Source: an uncultured Anaeromusa sp. (GTDB lineage: Bacteria > Bacillota > Negativicutes > Anaeromusales > Anaeromusaceae). Taken from it: a DNA stretch of 64,000 bases. Positions 53,330 to 61,743 of this stretch are shown here, piece by piece. The notes under the pieces are model-generated. The model was not told the origin of the DNA. It ran no database searches and saw only the letters and a list, made by a program, of their open reading frames with translations. The stretch is taken from assembly GCF_963668665.1 (NCBI RefSeq), contig NZ_OY764902.1, positions 2,049,501 to 2,113,500 of the forward strand. Direction: 5' to 3'. The position numbers were made by a program, and so were the translations under genes. Each line of letters begins with the position of its first letter. The first letter of the stretch is position 1.

Positions 53330-54127
53330 ATGACAGGTATTGGATTCTATCGGGATGAGGCGCTGCCGTTTTTTGAACTGAAGCTGTGTCAGGAATACGG
53401 TGTTGCTTACAAAAAGCACGCCCATGAGGAATACTCCCTAGGGCTCGTTGTTGCCGGGGGTAGTTCTTTTTGGTGCGAAGGCGGTCATGAAGATATTGCA
53501 CCACAGACGATGCTCTTATTGCCTCCGGGATGTATGCACGCCTGTAAGCCGGTGGAGTCAGGATGCTGGAATTACCGCATGTTGTTTGTGGCGGCAGATT
53601 GGGTGCAAGCGTTGGCAGCAGAGCGGCCCGGAACTATATGGACGCAGCCGATATTAAAGACGGTTTCGCCTAGAGCAGTGCAGCGCTTGGAACGGCGGTT
53701 GCAGCGGCTGCAGGGGACGGAGACGCCGCTGGCCAAAGAAGCGGTGCTGATCGACCTGTTTGACGGACTGCAGCAGGGAGACAAGAAAATGTGGCTGCAA
53801 CGGCCTGGCGAGGAACGGCCGCGCTTGAAGCGGGTCAAAGAGTATTTGCAAAACCACTTTGCGGCAAAGGTTACCTTGGAAGAGTTGGGGGCGGTTTCCG
53901 GCTTAAATAAATTTCACCTGCTCCGTCTTTTTAAAGAAGCTTTCAAGATCCCGCCGCACATGTATCAGATGGTGCTGCGCATTAATTTTGCCAAACGAGA
54001 ATTAGGGAAACGCAAGGAACCGGCGGAGGTGGCCCAGGAGGCGGGGTTTTACGACCAGAGCCATTTTAGTAAAACTTTTAAAAGCTATACAGGCATTACG
54101 CCGGAAAAATATCAAAAAGGCATTTGA
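53330..54127 (+). CDS. AraC family transcriptional regulator
   Basis: 265 aa. N-terminal cupin (AraC-binding) domain with HAHEEYSLGLVVAGGSSFW and LLPPGCMHACKP, then two C-terminal HTH motifs (FAAKVTLEELGAVSGLNKFHL and PAEVAQEAGFYDQSHFSKTF, ending YTGITPEKYQKGI). The next gene, DUF2000, starts 67 bp later on the same strand, a pairing seen in other genomes (from memory). Ligand unknown. Confidence 0.92.
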   Translation: MTGIGFYRDEALPFFELKLCQEYGVAYKKHAHEEYSLGLVVAGGSSFWCEGGHEDIAPQTMLLLPPGCMHACKPVESGCWNYRMLFVAADWVQALAAERPGTIWTQPILKTVSPRAVQRLERRLQRLQGTETPLAKEAVLIDLFDGLQQGDKKMWLQRPGEERPRLKRVKEYLQNHFAAKVTLEELGAVSGLNKFHLLRLFKEAFKIPPHMYQMVLRINFAKRELGKRKEPAEVAQEAGFYDQSHFSKTFKSYTGITPEKYQKGI

Positions 54128-54194
54128 CCTCAATATTTTACAATACAGGGCGGCGGTTTCACGTTAGGATAGAAGAAAAAAGAGGAGCGATAAC

Positions 54195-54605
54195 GTGAAA
54201 CTTGTCATGGTAATCAATCGTGATTTGCCGCTGGGCCTAGTGGCCAATACCGCGGCAGTGCTGGGCATCAGTCTCAGCAAAATCTACCAGGAGGATATTG
54301 TCGGCGGCGACATTGCCGATGCCGACGGGAACTTGCATTTGGGCATTACAGCGCAAACCATTCCTATTTTGAGTGCAAGCCGGGAGCAGGTAAAAGAAAT
54401 CCGCGAGGCCATGTTTGAACCGGCTTTCGCAGAAGTAGCGGCTATTGATTTTAGTGAAGCGGCCCAGCGCTGCCTGAACTATGAGCAATATATACGGAGT
54501 TTAGCTCAATTGTCTGCGGAAGAGCTTTTTTATCTGGGTGTCTGCATGTACGGCCCCAAGAAAAAAGTGAACAAGCTGACAGGCAGCCTGCCGCTGCTGC
54601 GGTGA
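54195..54605 (+). CDS. DUF2000 family protein
   Basis: 136 aa. N-terminal KLVMVINRDLPLGLVANTAAVLGISL is the family mark; the fold is thought to be like peptidyl-tRNA hydrolase 2. GTG start with AGAGGAG upstream. Role unknown; the AraC gene upstream may control it. Confidence 0.82.
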   Translation: MKLVMVINRDLPLGLVANTAAVLGISLSKIYQEDIVGGDIADADGNLHLGITAQTIPILSASREQVKEIREAMFEPAFAEVAAIDFSEAAQRCLNYEQYIRSLAQLSAEELFYLGVCMYGPKKKVNKLTGSLPLLR

Positions 54606-54632
54606 AGGTGAAGGCTGTTTGGAACAGTGATA

Positions 54633-54780
54633 TTTGAACAAGAGTAGAGGGAGTAAAGGGAGGGTTTGCTCTAAAATAAAGGGCCGTGCTTTTTGAGCAC
54701 GGTCCTTTGTTGATAAATAAAACGTTAGACGTCGTAGCCCTCTTTCGTCCCCTCCATCTACTCCCTTTACTCCTGTTACC
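54633..54780. repeat. Two type C repeats facing each other around a terminator
   Basis: 54633-54664: TTGAACAAGAGTAGAGGGAG, TAAAGGGAGGG (reverse form). 54735-54780: TAGCCCTCTTTCGTCCCCTC, CATCTACTCCCTTTACTCC (forward form). The terminator at 54678-54708 lies between them. Confidence 0.65.
54678..54708 (-). terminator. Terminator of the DUF1904 gene
   Basis: AAAGGGCCGTGCT pairs with AGCACGGTCCTTT; the better T-run (TTTATTTT) is on the minus strand. Confidence 0.75.
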
Positions 54781-54796
54781 GTTCCGGTCTTCGTTT

Positions 54797-55123
54797 CTAG
54801 AAATGAACGCCGTTTTCATAGTACCGAAGCTCCTGCAAGGGGATAAAGAACACATCGACTTGGGTGTGGCCGGCTAGGCGTATGTGGCGGGTAATCGCCT
54901 CGGCGGTACGGTCTTGCACGTCCTGACCGCGTTCAAACCAATTAACTTGCACTAAAGGCGTTGCAGCTGTTCGCTGGCCGTCAAAATAATAGGTTGAAGC
55001 CGGAACTTCCAAAGTAAAGTAATCTCGGGGGCAATCGATGATTTGCGCTAGTTCATCGACTAGGGCGGTGCTGAAGGCTTGGACGTCTTTGCCGGGCAGG
55101 CCTTTAAATATCAATTGTGGCAT
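54797..55123 (-). CDS. DUF1904 family protein
   Basis: 108 aa. The chain (MPQLIFKGLPGKDVQAFSTA at the start, then CPRDYFTLE and QVNWFERGQDVQD, VDVFF) matches DUF1904, a tautomerase-like small fold. Function unknown. Start has AGGAGGAAG upstream. Confidence 0.82.
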   Translation of the reverse strand: MPQLIFKGLPGKDVQAFSTALVDELAQIIDCPRDYFTLEVPASTYYFDGQRTAATPLVQVNWFERGQDVQDRTAEAITRHIRLAGHTQVDVFFIPLQELRYYENGVHF

Positions 55124-55262
55124 AATGCTTCCTCCTGTTTGTGCATAATAGTGTATAGCATTTCGCGCCAGATGCGGTTAGTTCCTGCTGGAAATGTTTG
55201 AGAGCAGGAATCCGGCAAGATGTCCAGAAAGCATAGTATGAAAATGAGGCGGAGAAGAGGTA

Positions 55263-55766
55263 ATGGAAATGGCGGACGTTGTTTTTCGGGAAATGCAGGA
55301 AGAATACTTAGACGCGGTGCGGGATATTTATCTGCATTATGTGTTCCATACGACGGCGACCTTTCACTCGCGGCCGTTAACGAGGGAGGACATGCGGGAA
55401 ATTGTGTTTTTTGAAAATGAAAAATATAAAACCTTTGTCATTTTTCGCGAGGAAGAACTTTGCGGCTATGTGCTCTTGACGCAGCATAAAAAAAGAGAAG
55501 CCTATGATACGACAGCGGAAGTGACCGTGTATTTGAAGCCAGGCTGCATTGGCGTCGGCCTGGGAAGCTTGGGACTGCAGCATTTGGAAGAATATGCCCG
55601 GAAGCAAGGCATTCATGTGCTGGTAGCTACAATTTGCGGCGAAAATGAAAAAAGCATCCGTTTGGTAGAACGCAATGGCTATTTCCGTTGCGCTCATTAT
55701 AAAGAAGTAGGCCTTAAGTTCGGACAATACTTAGATATTGTAGGGTATCAAAAGATTTTAGCGTAA
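55263..55766 (+). CDS. GNAT family N-acetyltransferase (phosphinothricin acetyltransferase-like)
   Basis: 167 aa. GNAT fold: ATFHSRPLTREDM at the N-terminus, EVTVYLKPGCIGVGLGSLGL (acetyl-CoA loop; the R/Q-x-x-G-x-G/A pattern is altered to C-x-G-V-G-L-G), ATICGENEKSIRLVERNGYF. Family Pat/MnaT enzymes acetylate phosphinothricin or methionine analogues. ATG 55269 is an alternative start. Substrate unknown. Confidence 0.82.
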   Translation: MEMADVVFREMQEEYLDAVRDIYLHYVFHTTATFHSRPLTREDMREIVFFENEKYKTFVIFREEELCGYVLLTQHKKREAYDTTAEVTVYLKPGCIGVGLGSLGLQHLEEYARKQGIHVLVATICGENEKSIRLVERNGYFRCAHYKEVGLKFGQYLDIVGYQKILA

Positions 55767-55865
55767 GAAACATGTCAGGAATGCTTTAGGAAACCAATAG
55801 GCAGCTGTTATGGTTTGCTGCAAGCGCTGCTTGTACAATAAATGCATACGAAAGGGGGAGTATGC

Positions 55866-56669
55866 ATGAAATATTGGTGTAAAGTATTGGTATGGCTGGC
55901 GCTTTGGCAGGGGATGATTTTGGGTCAGGCGTTGGCCGCTCCTGTTGAGGCGCGCGAAGATTTGGCAGACTGCTTTCAAGGCTTTTCGGGGACCTTTGTG
56001 TTATATAATCTGGAGGCGGAGCAGTATACTGTTTATAATGAGGAACAGAGCCGCAAACGGTTGTCTCCTTGTTCAACCTTCAAAATACCTAATTCCTTGA
56101 TTGGTCTGGAAATGGGAGCCGTAGATAAGGAAGACGTATTTACCTTGAAAAAATGGGATGGAACCCGTTATGATTTTCCCTATTGGAATCACGATCATAC
56201 GCTGGCATCGGCTACGAAAGAATCGGTTGTCTGGTATTTTCGGGAATTGGCGAGGGATATCGGCGCTGCAAGAATGCAAAGATATTTACAAGGCATAGAC
56301 TATGGTAACGCCGACATTTCAGGCGGGCTGACTCAATTTTGGCTAGGCTCTTCTTTGCAGATATCAGCCCAAGAGCAAGTGCGTTTTTTGACGCGCTTAG
56401 AGCGGGGCGAGCTGCCGCTTTCCCAAGAAACGCGGGCCATTGTCTATAAGAATATCATCGTGGCAGAGAAAAACGGCGTTGTACTTATGGGGAAAACCGG
56501 CTCACGACTGCAAGACGGACGCTGGACCTTGGGGTGGTTTGTAGGTATAGTAAAGAAACCGAGAGGAACCTATGTGTTCGCGACCAATATTGAGGGGGCG
56601 GACGGGGCTATAGGCGGTAAGGCCAGAGAGATCAGCCTGGCGGTATTGAAGAAAATGAACGTATTATAA
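55866..56669 (+). CDS. Class D (OXA-type) beta-lactamase
   Basis: 267 aa with signal peptide (cleavage near residue 25). All class D motifs are there: Ser70-Thr-Phe-Lys73 in SPCSTFKIPN, Ser120-Val-Val, Tyr146-Gly-Asn, Trp159 in FWLGSS (usually needed to keep the lysine carboxylated), and Lys210-Thr-Gly-Ser. The mature enzyme would be periplasmic and hydrolyse beta-lactams by an acyl-serine. A BlaR1 sensor domain is excluded by the lack of a membrane part. ATG 55866 follows GGGGGAG. The Mog-MOSC gene follows after 13 bp. No mobile element is near, so it looks resident. Confidence 0.93.
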   Translation: MKYWCKVLVWLALWQGMILGQALAAPVEAREDLADCFQGFSGTFVLYNLEAEQYTVYNEEQSRKRLSPCSTFKIPNSLIGLEMGAVDKEDVFTLKKWDGTRYDFPYWNHDHTLASATKESVVWYFRELARDIGAARMQRYLQGIDYGNADISGGLTQFWLGSSLQISAQEQVRFLTRLERGELPLSQETRAIVYKNIIVAEKNGVVLMGKTGSRLQDGRWTLGWFVGIVKKPRGTYVFATNIEGADGAIGGKAREISLAVLKKMNVL

Positions 56670-56682
56670 GGAGGCGCTGAGG

Positions 56683-57621
56683 ATGAAATCCTATGAAATG
56701 GCGGTTCTGGTTTTGAGTGACAAGGGTGCGCGCGGCGAGCGAGAAGATCTGAGCGGCCCGGCTGTCCGTGAAGTATTAGGCAAGCAGTATCCTGTGGTGT
56801 ACTATAAAATGATCCCCGATGAAAAAGAGCAGATTATTAGGGAACTTTGCTATATTTGTGATGAACTAGCGCCGCCTTTGCTGGTTACTTCGGGCGGGAC
56901 TGGTTTTTCCGAGCGGGATGTTACGCCGGAAGCGACGCTGTCAGTTGTGGAAAAGCTTACTCCAGGCATCCCGGAGGCCATGAGGTTCTACGGCATGCAG
57001 AAAACGCCGAAAGCGATGCTTTCACGGGCGGTAGCTGGTATTCGGGGCAAGACGTTGATTATCAATCTGCCTGGCAGCGTGAAAGGCGTGAAAGAGTCCT
57101 TGGAAGCCATTACCCCGGCTTTGTCTCATGGGCTGGGAATTTTGCGCGGCGATGCCCAAGAATGCGGGCAGCCTATGGCGAAAAAACCAGCTGCCGTGTT
57201 GGCGGTGAATCGCAGCGAGAAAAAAGGAGAAATCAAGGTTCCTATTGCCAAAGGGTATTTTGCGGTGGACAGCGGTCTGCAGGGCGATGCCCATGCCGGA
57301 GACTGGCATCGTCAAGTGAGCCTCTTGGGCTATGAGAGCTTTGAAAAGATACGGCAACTGGGCGTAACCGATTTGGAACCAGGTGTTTTCGCTGAGAATC
57401 TAACAACAGAAGGCATCGAGCTGTTTACTCTGCCTGTGGGGACTCGCCTCCAAATTGGCGAGGTGCTGCTGGAAGTGACGCAAATCGGCAAGGAGTGCCA
57501 TTTAGGCTGCGCCATTCGCGAAAAGACGGGAGACTGCGTCATGCCTAGGGAAGGTATTTTTGCTAAAGTGTTGGCGCCGGGCTGGATTGTTCCGGGAGAC
57601 TTGATTGAGATTGTATCATAA
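56683..57621 (+). CDS. Molybdenum cofactor protein: MogA/MoaB domain fused to MOSC domain
   Basis: 312 aa. Residues 1-165: MogA/MoaB (MAVLVLSDKGARGEREDLSG, LVTSGGTGFSERDVTPEAT, INLPGSVKGVKESLEAI). Residues 170-312: MOSC (DAHAGDWHRQVSLL, PGVFAENLTTEGIEL, and Cys in GKECHLGCAI). The first adenylates molybdopterin; MOSC domains bind or pass on sulfur or the finished cofactor. First gene of the Moco operon; GTG-free ATG start with AAGGAGG. The beta-lactamase gene 13 bp upstream may be co-transcribed. Confidence 0.9.
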   Translation: MKSYEMAVLVLSDKGARGEREDLSGPAVREVLGKQYPVVYYKMIPDEKEQIIRELCYICDELAPPLLVTSGGTGFSERDVTPEATLSVVEKLTPGIPEAMRFYGMQKTPKAMLSRAVAGIRGKTLIINLPGSVKGVKESLEAITPALSHGLGILRGDAQECGQPMAKKPAAVLAVNRSEKKGEIKVPIAKGYFAVDSGLQGDAHAGDWHRQVSLLGYESFEKIRQLGVTDLEPGVFAENLTTEGIELFTLPVGTRLQIGEVLLEVTQIGKECHLGCAIREKTGDCVMPREGIFAKVLAPGWIVPGDLIEIVS

Positions 57622-57635
57622 GGGGTTGCACGACA

Positions 57636-58652
57636 ATGAAAACCATTAAGACGCAGGATGCGATTGGGACTGTTCTGTGTCATGACATAACAAAGATTGT
57701 GCCGGGAGAGTTCAAAGGACCGGCGTTTCATAAGGGACATATTGTGACGGAAAAGGACATCCCGGAGCTTTTAGCGTTAGGCAAAGATCATCTATATGTA
57801 TGGGAATTGCAAGATGAATTTGTGCACGAAAATGACGCTGCACTGCGTTTGGCGAGGGCGGTGCGCGGCGGCGGTCTTGCAATGACGGACCCGGAGGAAG
57901 GCAAGGTGAATCTCCGTGCCGAACAGGACGGTCTGCTGCTTATCGATGAGGAGCGCCTGCTGCGTTTGAATTTGCTGGGCGAAGTGGCGGTGGCTACTCG
58001 CAGCCAGGAACGGACGGTGAAAAAAGGCGATATTGTGGCCGGGATTCGCGTGATTCCACTGGTTTTTGCAGAAGAAAAAATGCAGGAGGCGGAGGCCATC
58101 GGTGCGGAGGGAGACGTTATTTCCGTACAGCCTTTTCGGCCTTGCAAAGTGGGCATTATTACAACAGGCAACGAAGTCTATTATGGCAGAATTGTCGATC
58201 GTTTTGGGCCGGTTGTGAAAGAAAAAGTGGAAGCCTTTGGTTGCACCGTAGCGCAGCAGGTGCTGGTGCCGGACTCGGCGGAGAAAATTGCCCAAGCAGT
58301 GCAAAGCCTGCTGGCGGAAGGCTGTCAATTGATTTTGACTACAGGAGGCATGTCTGTGGACCCGGATGATGTGACGCCGGCCGGTATTCGCCTAGCCGGA
58401 GCCAGGATTGTTTCCTACGGGGCGCCGGTTTTGCCTGGATCGGTGTTCATGATGGCGTATCTAGGAGCAGTGCCTGTATTGGGACTGCCAGGCTGCGTCA
58501 TGTATAACAGCACAACTATCTTTGATTTGGTGCTGCCCTTGGTTTTAGCTGGGCGGGAAGTAACCAGGGAGAGAATCGCCCGCTGGGGCGTAGGTGGTTT
58601 GTGTCTAAACTGCGAGACGTGTCGGTTTCCAGAGTGTTCTTTCGGGGCGTAG
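57636..58652 (+). CDS. Molybdopterin-binding MoeA-like protein with Cys-rich tail
   Basis: 338 aa. The C-terminal half is a MoCF-binding domain (VGIITTGNEVYYG, LILTTGGMSVDPDDVTP, LPGCVMYN). The N-terminal half (GTVLCHDITKIVPGEFKGP) resembles MoeA domain parts but lacks the full MoeA set. The tail CLNCETCRFPECSFG holds four cysteines in C-x2-C-x2-C-x4-C order, a possible metal or Fe-S site. Role unclear, perhaps an alternative insertase or sensor. 14 bp after the Mog-MOSC gene. Confidence 0.8.
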   Translation: MKTIKTQDAIGTVLCHDITKIVPGEFKGPAFHKGHIVTEKDIPELLALGKDHLYVWELQDEFVHENDAALRLARAVRGGGLAMTDPEEGKVNLRAEQDGLLLIDEERLLRLNLLGEVAVATRSQERTVKKGDIVAGIRVIPLVFAEEKMQEAEAIGAEGDVISVQPFRPCKVGIITTGNEVYYGRIVDRFGPVVKEKVEAFGCTVAQQVLVPDSAEKIAQAVQSLLAEGCQLILTTGGMSVDPDDVTPAGIRLAGARIVSYGAPVLPGSVFMMAYLGAVPVLGLPGCVMYNSTTIFDLVLPLVLAGREVTRERIARWGVGGLCLNCETCRFPECSFGA

Positions 58653-58676
58653 AGGCTGAAGTAAGGAGGTGGATTT

Positions 58677-59903
58677 GTGAAGAAAAATGTATCCTTAGAA
58701 GAAGCGCAGCAGCTGCTGTTAGCGCAGGCTGCGCCTGTGGGAGAACGGCAGATTTTCCTGGCGGAAGCGGAGGGAAACGTGCTGAGCCGGGATGTGTTTG
58801 CACCGCTAAACTTGCCTTCTTTTGATCGTTCACCTTTAGACGGCTACGCGCTGAGAGCGGTGGATGTTCGCCAAGCGTCCGAGGCGCAGCCGGTGGCCTT
58901 GCGGGTTGTGGAGGAGGTGCGGGCGGGCTTTGTAGCCTCTCAAACGGTGGATGTTGGCTGCGCCGTTAAGATCATGACCGGCGCGCCTTTGCCGGACGGA
59001 GCCGATGTGGTGGTGCCTTTTGAAGACGTGGAATGCAGGGGGGACTTGGTGTGCATTACGGAATCATTGGCAAGCGGCAGCAATATCATATATGCTGGCG
59101 AAGACCTTGCGGCAGGAGGCTTGGCAGCTGAAACAGGGGCTCTTGTAACGCCGCCTCTTGTGGGGCTGTTGGCTGCCTTGGGTATGGAAACGATTCCTGT
59201 TTACGGGAAGTGCAAGGTAGCTCTCTTCAGCACGGGGGACGAGCTGTTAGAGCCGCCGCAAGCGTTGCAGCCGGGAAAAATCTACAATTCCAATCTCCAT
59301 AGCCTTCGCGCCTATTGCCGCATGGTGGGCGCAGAAACCGTGGTGCTTGGTACGGCGGTTGATGAAGAAGGAGCGATTGCGGCACGTTTGGAAGAAGCGT
59401 TGCGGCAGGCGGACTTGGTGGTGACTACAGGCGGCGTATCCGTAGGAGAATATGATTTGCTTCCGGCGGCTTTGCGGAAAGTAGGCGCACAGGTTTTATT
59501 CCATGGCTTGGACATGAAACCGGGTTCGCCGGCCATGGGGGCGGTTTGCCGGGGAAAGCCGGTCTTGGCGCTTTCGGGTAATCCGGCAGCGGCTTTAATT
59601 GCTTTTGAGCTGTTGGGAGCGCCGCTGCTGAAACAAATGCTGGGTTGGCAAAAAGTCTTGCCGCAGCGGTTTGGCGCTGTTTTAGATGATGATTTTGCGA
59701 AGACTAGCAGGCAGCGCCGTTTTGTGCGGGTGCGGTTGGAGGTGCAAGGGACTCAGTTACATGCAAAGCTGGCTGGTTCGCAAAGCAATGGGGCGTTGCA
59801 GTCTATGGTGGTGAGTAATGCCTTGCTGGATGTGCCTGCTGGCAGCGGGCCATTAAAGGCGGGACAGGCAGTCGAGGCGGTGCTGACAGGCCCGTTGGCG
59901 TAG
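58677..59903 (+). CDS. moeA: Molybdopterin molybdenumtransferase
   Basis: 408 aa, full-length MoeA. Marks: FDRSPLDGYALRA, IMTGAPLPDGADVVV, FSTGDELLEP, VVTTGGVSVGEYDLLP, MKPGSPAMG, ALSGNPAAALIAFE. It inserts molybdate into adenylated molybdopterin. GTG 58677 has AAGGAGG 7 bp upstream. Third gene of the Moco operon. Confidence 0.94.
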   Translation: MKKNVSLEEAQQLLLAQAAPVGERQIFLAEAEGNVLSRDVFAPLNLPSFDRSPLDGYALRAVDVRQASEAQPVALRVVEEVRAGFVASQTVDVGCAVKIMTGAPLPDGADVVVPFEDVECRGDLVCITESLASGSNIIYAGEDLAAGGLAAETGALVTPPLVGLLAALGMETIPVYGKCKVALFSTGDELLEPPQALQPGKIYNSNLHSLRAYCRMVGAETVVLGTAVDEEGAIAARLEEALRQADLVVTTGGVSVGEYDLLPAALRKVGAQVLFHGLDMKPGSPAMGAVCRGKPVLALSGNPAAALIAFELLGAPLLKQMLGWQKVLPQRFGAVLDDDFAKTSRQRRFVRVRLEVQGTQLHAKLAGSQSNGALQSMVVSNALLDVPAGSGPLKAGQAVEAVLTGPLA

Positions 59904-59913
59904 GAGGAGCGAT

Positions 59914-60513
59914 ATGGCGGTAAGCGGCATTGTGTTGGCAGGCGGACGCAGCATGCGCATGGGAACGGATAAAACGCAGCTTGCGTGGGGGCGGCATACG
60001 CTGCTGGAGCAAGCCGTTTCTCTGTTGCGGGGCGTCACGGACGAGGTGTTGGTTGTTGGCAATCTTGAGGGTACATATTGTCTGCAGGGAGTTCGGCAAG
60101 TGCAGGATCGGTACGCGGGGCGCGGGCCGCTGGGAGGCATTCACGCAGGCTTGCTGGCGGCAAAATACGAGGCTGCGATAGTCCTTTCTTGTGATATGCC
60201 TTTTGTAACAGCAAAATTGGCTGCGTTTTTGGTAGCTAAGAGCGACGGCTTTGCTGCGGTGACTCCACGCTGCAGAGGGCGGATAGAGCCGTTGTGTGCG
60301 GTATATGCGCGTAGTTGTCTTGCTGTCATTGAAGGCCTGCTGCAAGCGGGAGAAAATCAAGTGCGGCAAGTTTTCTGCAAGGTTAATACTTGCTATGTGG
60401 AAGAAGAAGCATTGCAGCTGTTTGGTGATACGAATCAGCTGTTTTTTAATCTAAATACGCCGCAAGACTGGCAAGAGGCTTTACGACGGAAGGAGGAAGG
60501 GCATGGATGCTAA
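59914..60513 (+). CDS. mobA: Molybdenum cofactor guanylyltransferase
   Basis: 199 aa. Nucleotidyltransferase signature GIVLAGGRSMRMGTDK, then GRGPLGGIHAGL and SCDMPFVT. MobA links GMP to the cofactor to give MGD. XDH-type enzymes mostly use the cofactor without GMP or with CMP, so this gene suggests other, DMSO-reductase-type enzymes in the cell. 10 bp after moeA; overlaps the next gene by 11 bp. Confidence 0.92.
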   Translation: MAVSGIVLAGGRSMRMGTDKTQLAWGRHTLLEQAVSLLRGVTDEVLVVGNLEGTYCLQGVRQVQDRYAGRGPLGGIHAGLLAAKYEAAIVLSCDMPFVTAKLAAFLVAKSDGFAAVTPRCRGRIEPLCAVYARSCLAVIEGLLQAGENQVRQVFCKVNTCYVEEEALQLFGDTNQLFFNLNTPQDWQEALRRKEEGHGC

Positions 60514-61636
60514 CAAAATCCCGATAGTTTCTTTTGTATCGGCTTGTTCCGGGGCCGGGAAGACAACCTTGCTGGAAAAGGTTGTGGACATTTTAAAACA
60601 GCGCGGCTTGCGTTTGGCGGTAATCAAGCACGATGCGCATCGCTTTGAAATGGATCATCCGGGAAAGGATACCTGGCGTTTAGCGCAAGCGGGAGCCGAT
60701 GTAGTGGCGATTTCCTCGCCGGGGAAGGTAGCGTTGCTGGAAAAGGTAACTGCTGAAAAATCTTTGGATGAAGTGGTGGCTATGATTTCCGGTGTGGACC
60801 TTATCCTTACGGAAGGCTTTAAACAAGGCGGCAAGCCCAAAATTGAAGTGTATCGTTCCGAACTCCAAACGCCTCTATGCAGTTTGACGGAGGAATTGCT
60901 GGCCATTGCCGGTGATGCGTCTTTGCCCGTCGTTCCTTGTTACGCCTTGGATGACGCGGCTGGGGTTGCGTCGGAGTTGCTGTGTTATCTGGAAAGATTT
61001 CAACAAAAGCAAAGTATGATAAAGAAGACGGCCGCTTTGCAGGTTGGGATCGTGCTATTTCCGCAAGTGGAAGAACTTGATTTCGTCGGACCCTTTGAAA
61101 TACTCAATTATGCTAATAAAATACGGCCCGATTCGATTCAGGTGCATCTGGTAGCGGAAAGAAATGAGCCGATGCAGGCGTTTAACGGATTGCGGTTGTT
61201 GCCGGATTGTACGCTGGCGCAGTGTCCGAAGTTGGATATTGTGATTGCCCCTGGAGGTAAAGGTCGCTTTGCAGCCATGAAGAATCCGGTGATTCAGGAG
61301 TTTCTGCGGCGACAGGCAGTCTGGGCCCGTTATTTGACAGCGGTATGCACAGGGGCTTTTTTATTGGCCGAAGCAGGGTTGCTTCTAGGTAAACGGGCGA
61401 CTACCTACCACACGGCCATGGAGGAGTTAGCGGCTTACGGCGTGAAAACGGAAGCGAGCAAAGTAGTTCAGGACGGAAAGGTGATTACTGCTGGCGGCGT
61501 CAGCTCCGGCTTGGAGCTGGGATTGTACCTGCTGCGACTTTGCTTTGGCCTCGAGCTGGCGAGAGAAGTCGCGAGGAAAATTGAATATGAAGCCGGCTTG
61601 GATTTTTTGGATACTCTGACTGAAAGACAAGCGTAA
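60503..61636 (+). CDS. MobB fused to a DJ-1/PfpI domain
   Basis: 377 aa. Residues 1-165: MobB P-loop GTPase (SFVSACSGAGKTTLLEKVV, VIKHDAH, DLILTEGFKQGGKPKIE). Residues about 180-377: DJ-1/PfpI domain of the isonitrile-hydratase type, with nucleophile Cys282 in VCTGAFLLAEAG and Glu199 in DFVGPFEIL. The junction (residues 166-180) is a short linker with an internal ATG. MobB assists cofactor guanylation; the DJ-1 part is not a known Moco enzyme. Last gene of the operon. Confidence 0.88.
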   Translation: MDANKIPIVSFVSACSGAGKTTLLEKVVDILKQRGLRLAVIKHDAHRFEMDHPGKDTWRLAQAGADVVAISSPGKVALLEKVTAEKSLDEVVAMISGVDLILTEGFKQGGKPKIEVYRSELQTPLCSLTEELLAIAGDASLPVVPCYALDDAAGVASELLCYLERFQQKQSMIKKTAALQVGIVLFPQVEELDFVGPFEILNYANKIRPDSIQVHLVAERNEPMQAFNGLRLLPDCTLAQCPKLDIVIAPGGKGRFAAMKNPVIQEFLRRQAVWARYLTAVCTGAFLLAEAGLLLGKRATTYHTAMEELAAYGVKTEASKVVQDGKVITAGGVSSGLELGLYLLRLCFGLELAREVARKIEYEAGLDFLDTLTERQA

Positions 61637-61675
61637 AAAAAGGGGCTGCGCCTTAATGGCTGCAGTCCCTTTTTG
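61636..61675 (+). terminator. Terminator of the Moco operon
   Basis: AAAAAGGGGCTGC...GCC pairs with GGC...GCAGTCCCTTTTT, T5 tail. Confidence 0.82.
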
Positions 61676-61743
61676 GAGTTGGATTGCTGAAAAGATGGGA
61701 TGAAAAGGGGAATTTGAGTTGTTCAATTCCTATCTCCGGCGCT

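Noticed and set aside
54633..54664. Gene remnant in the TTGAACAAGAGTAGAGGGAG stretch
   Set aside because: The same text recurs in other intergenic sites in either orientation and is not part of any continued frame.
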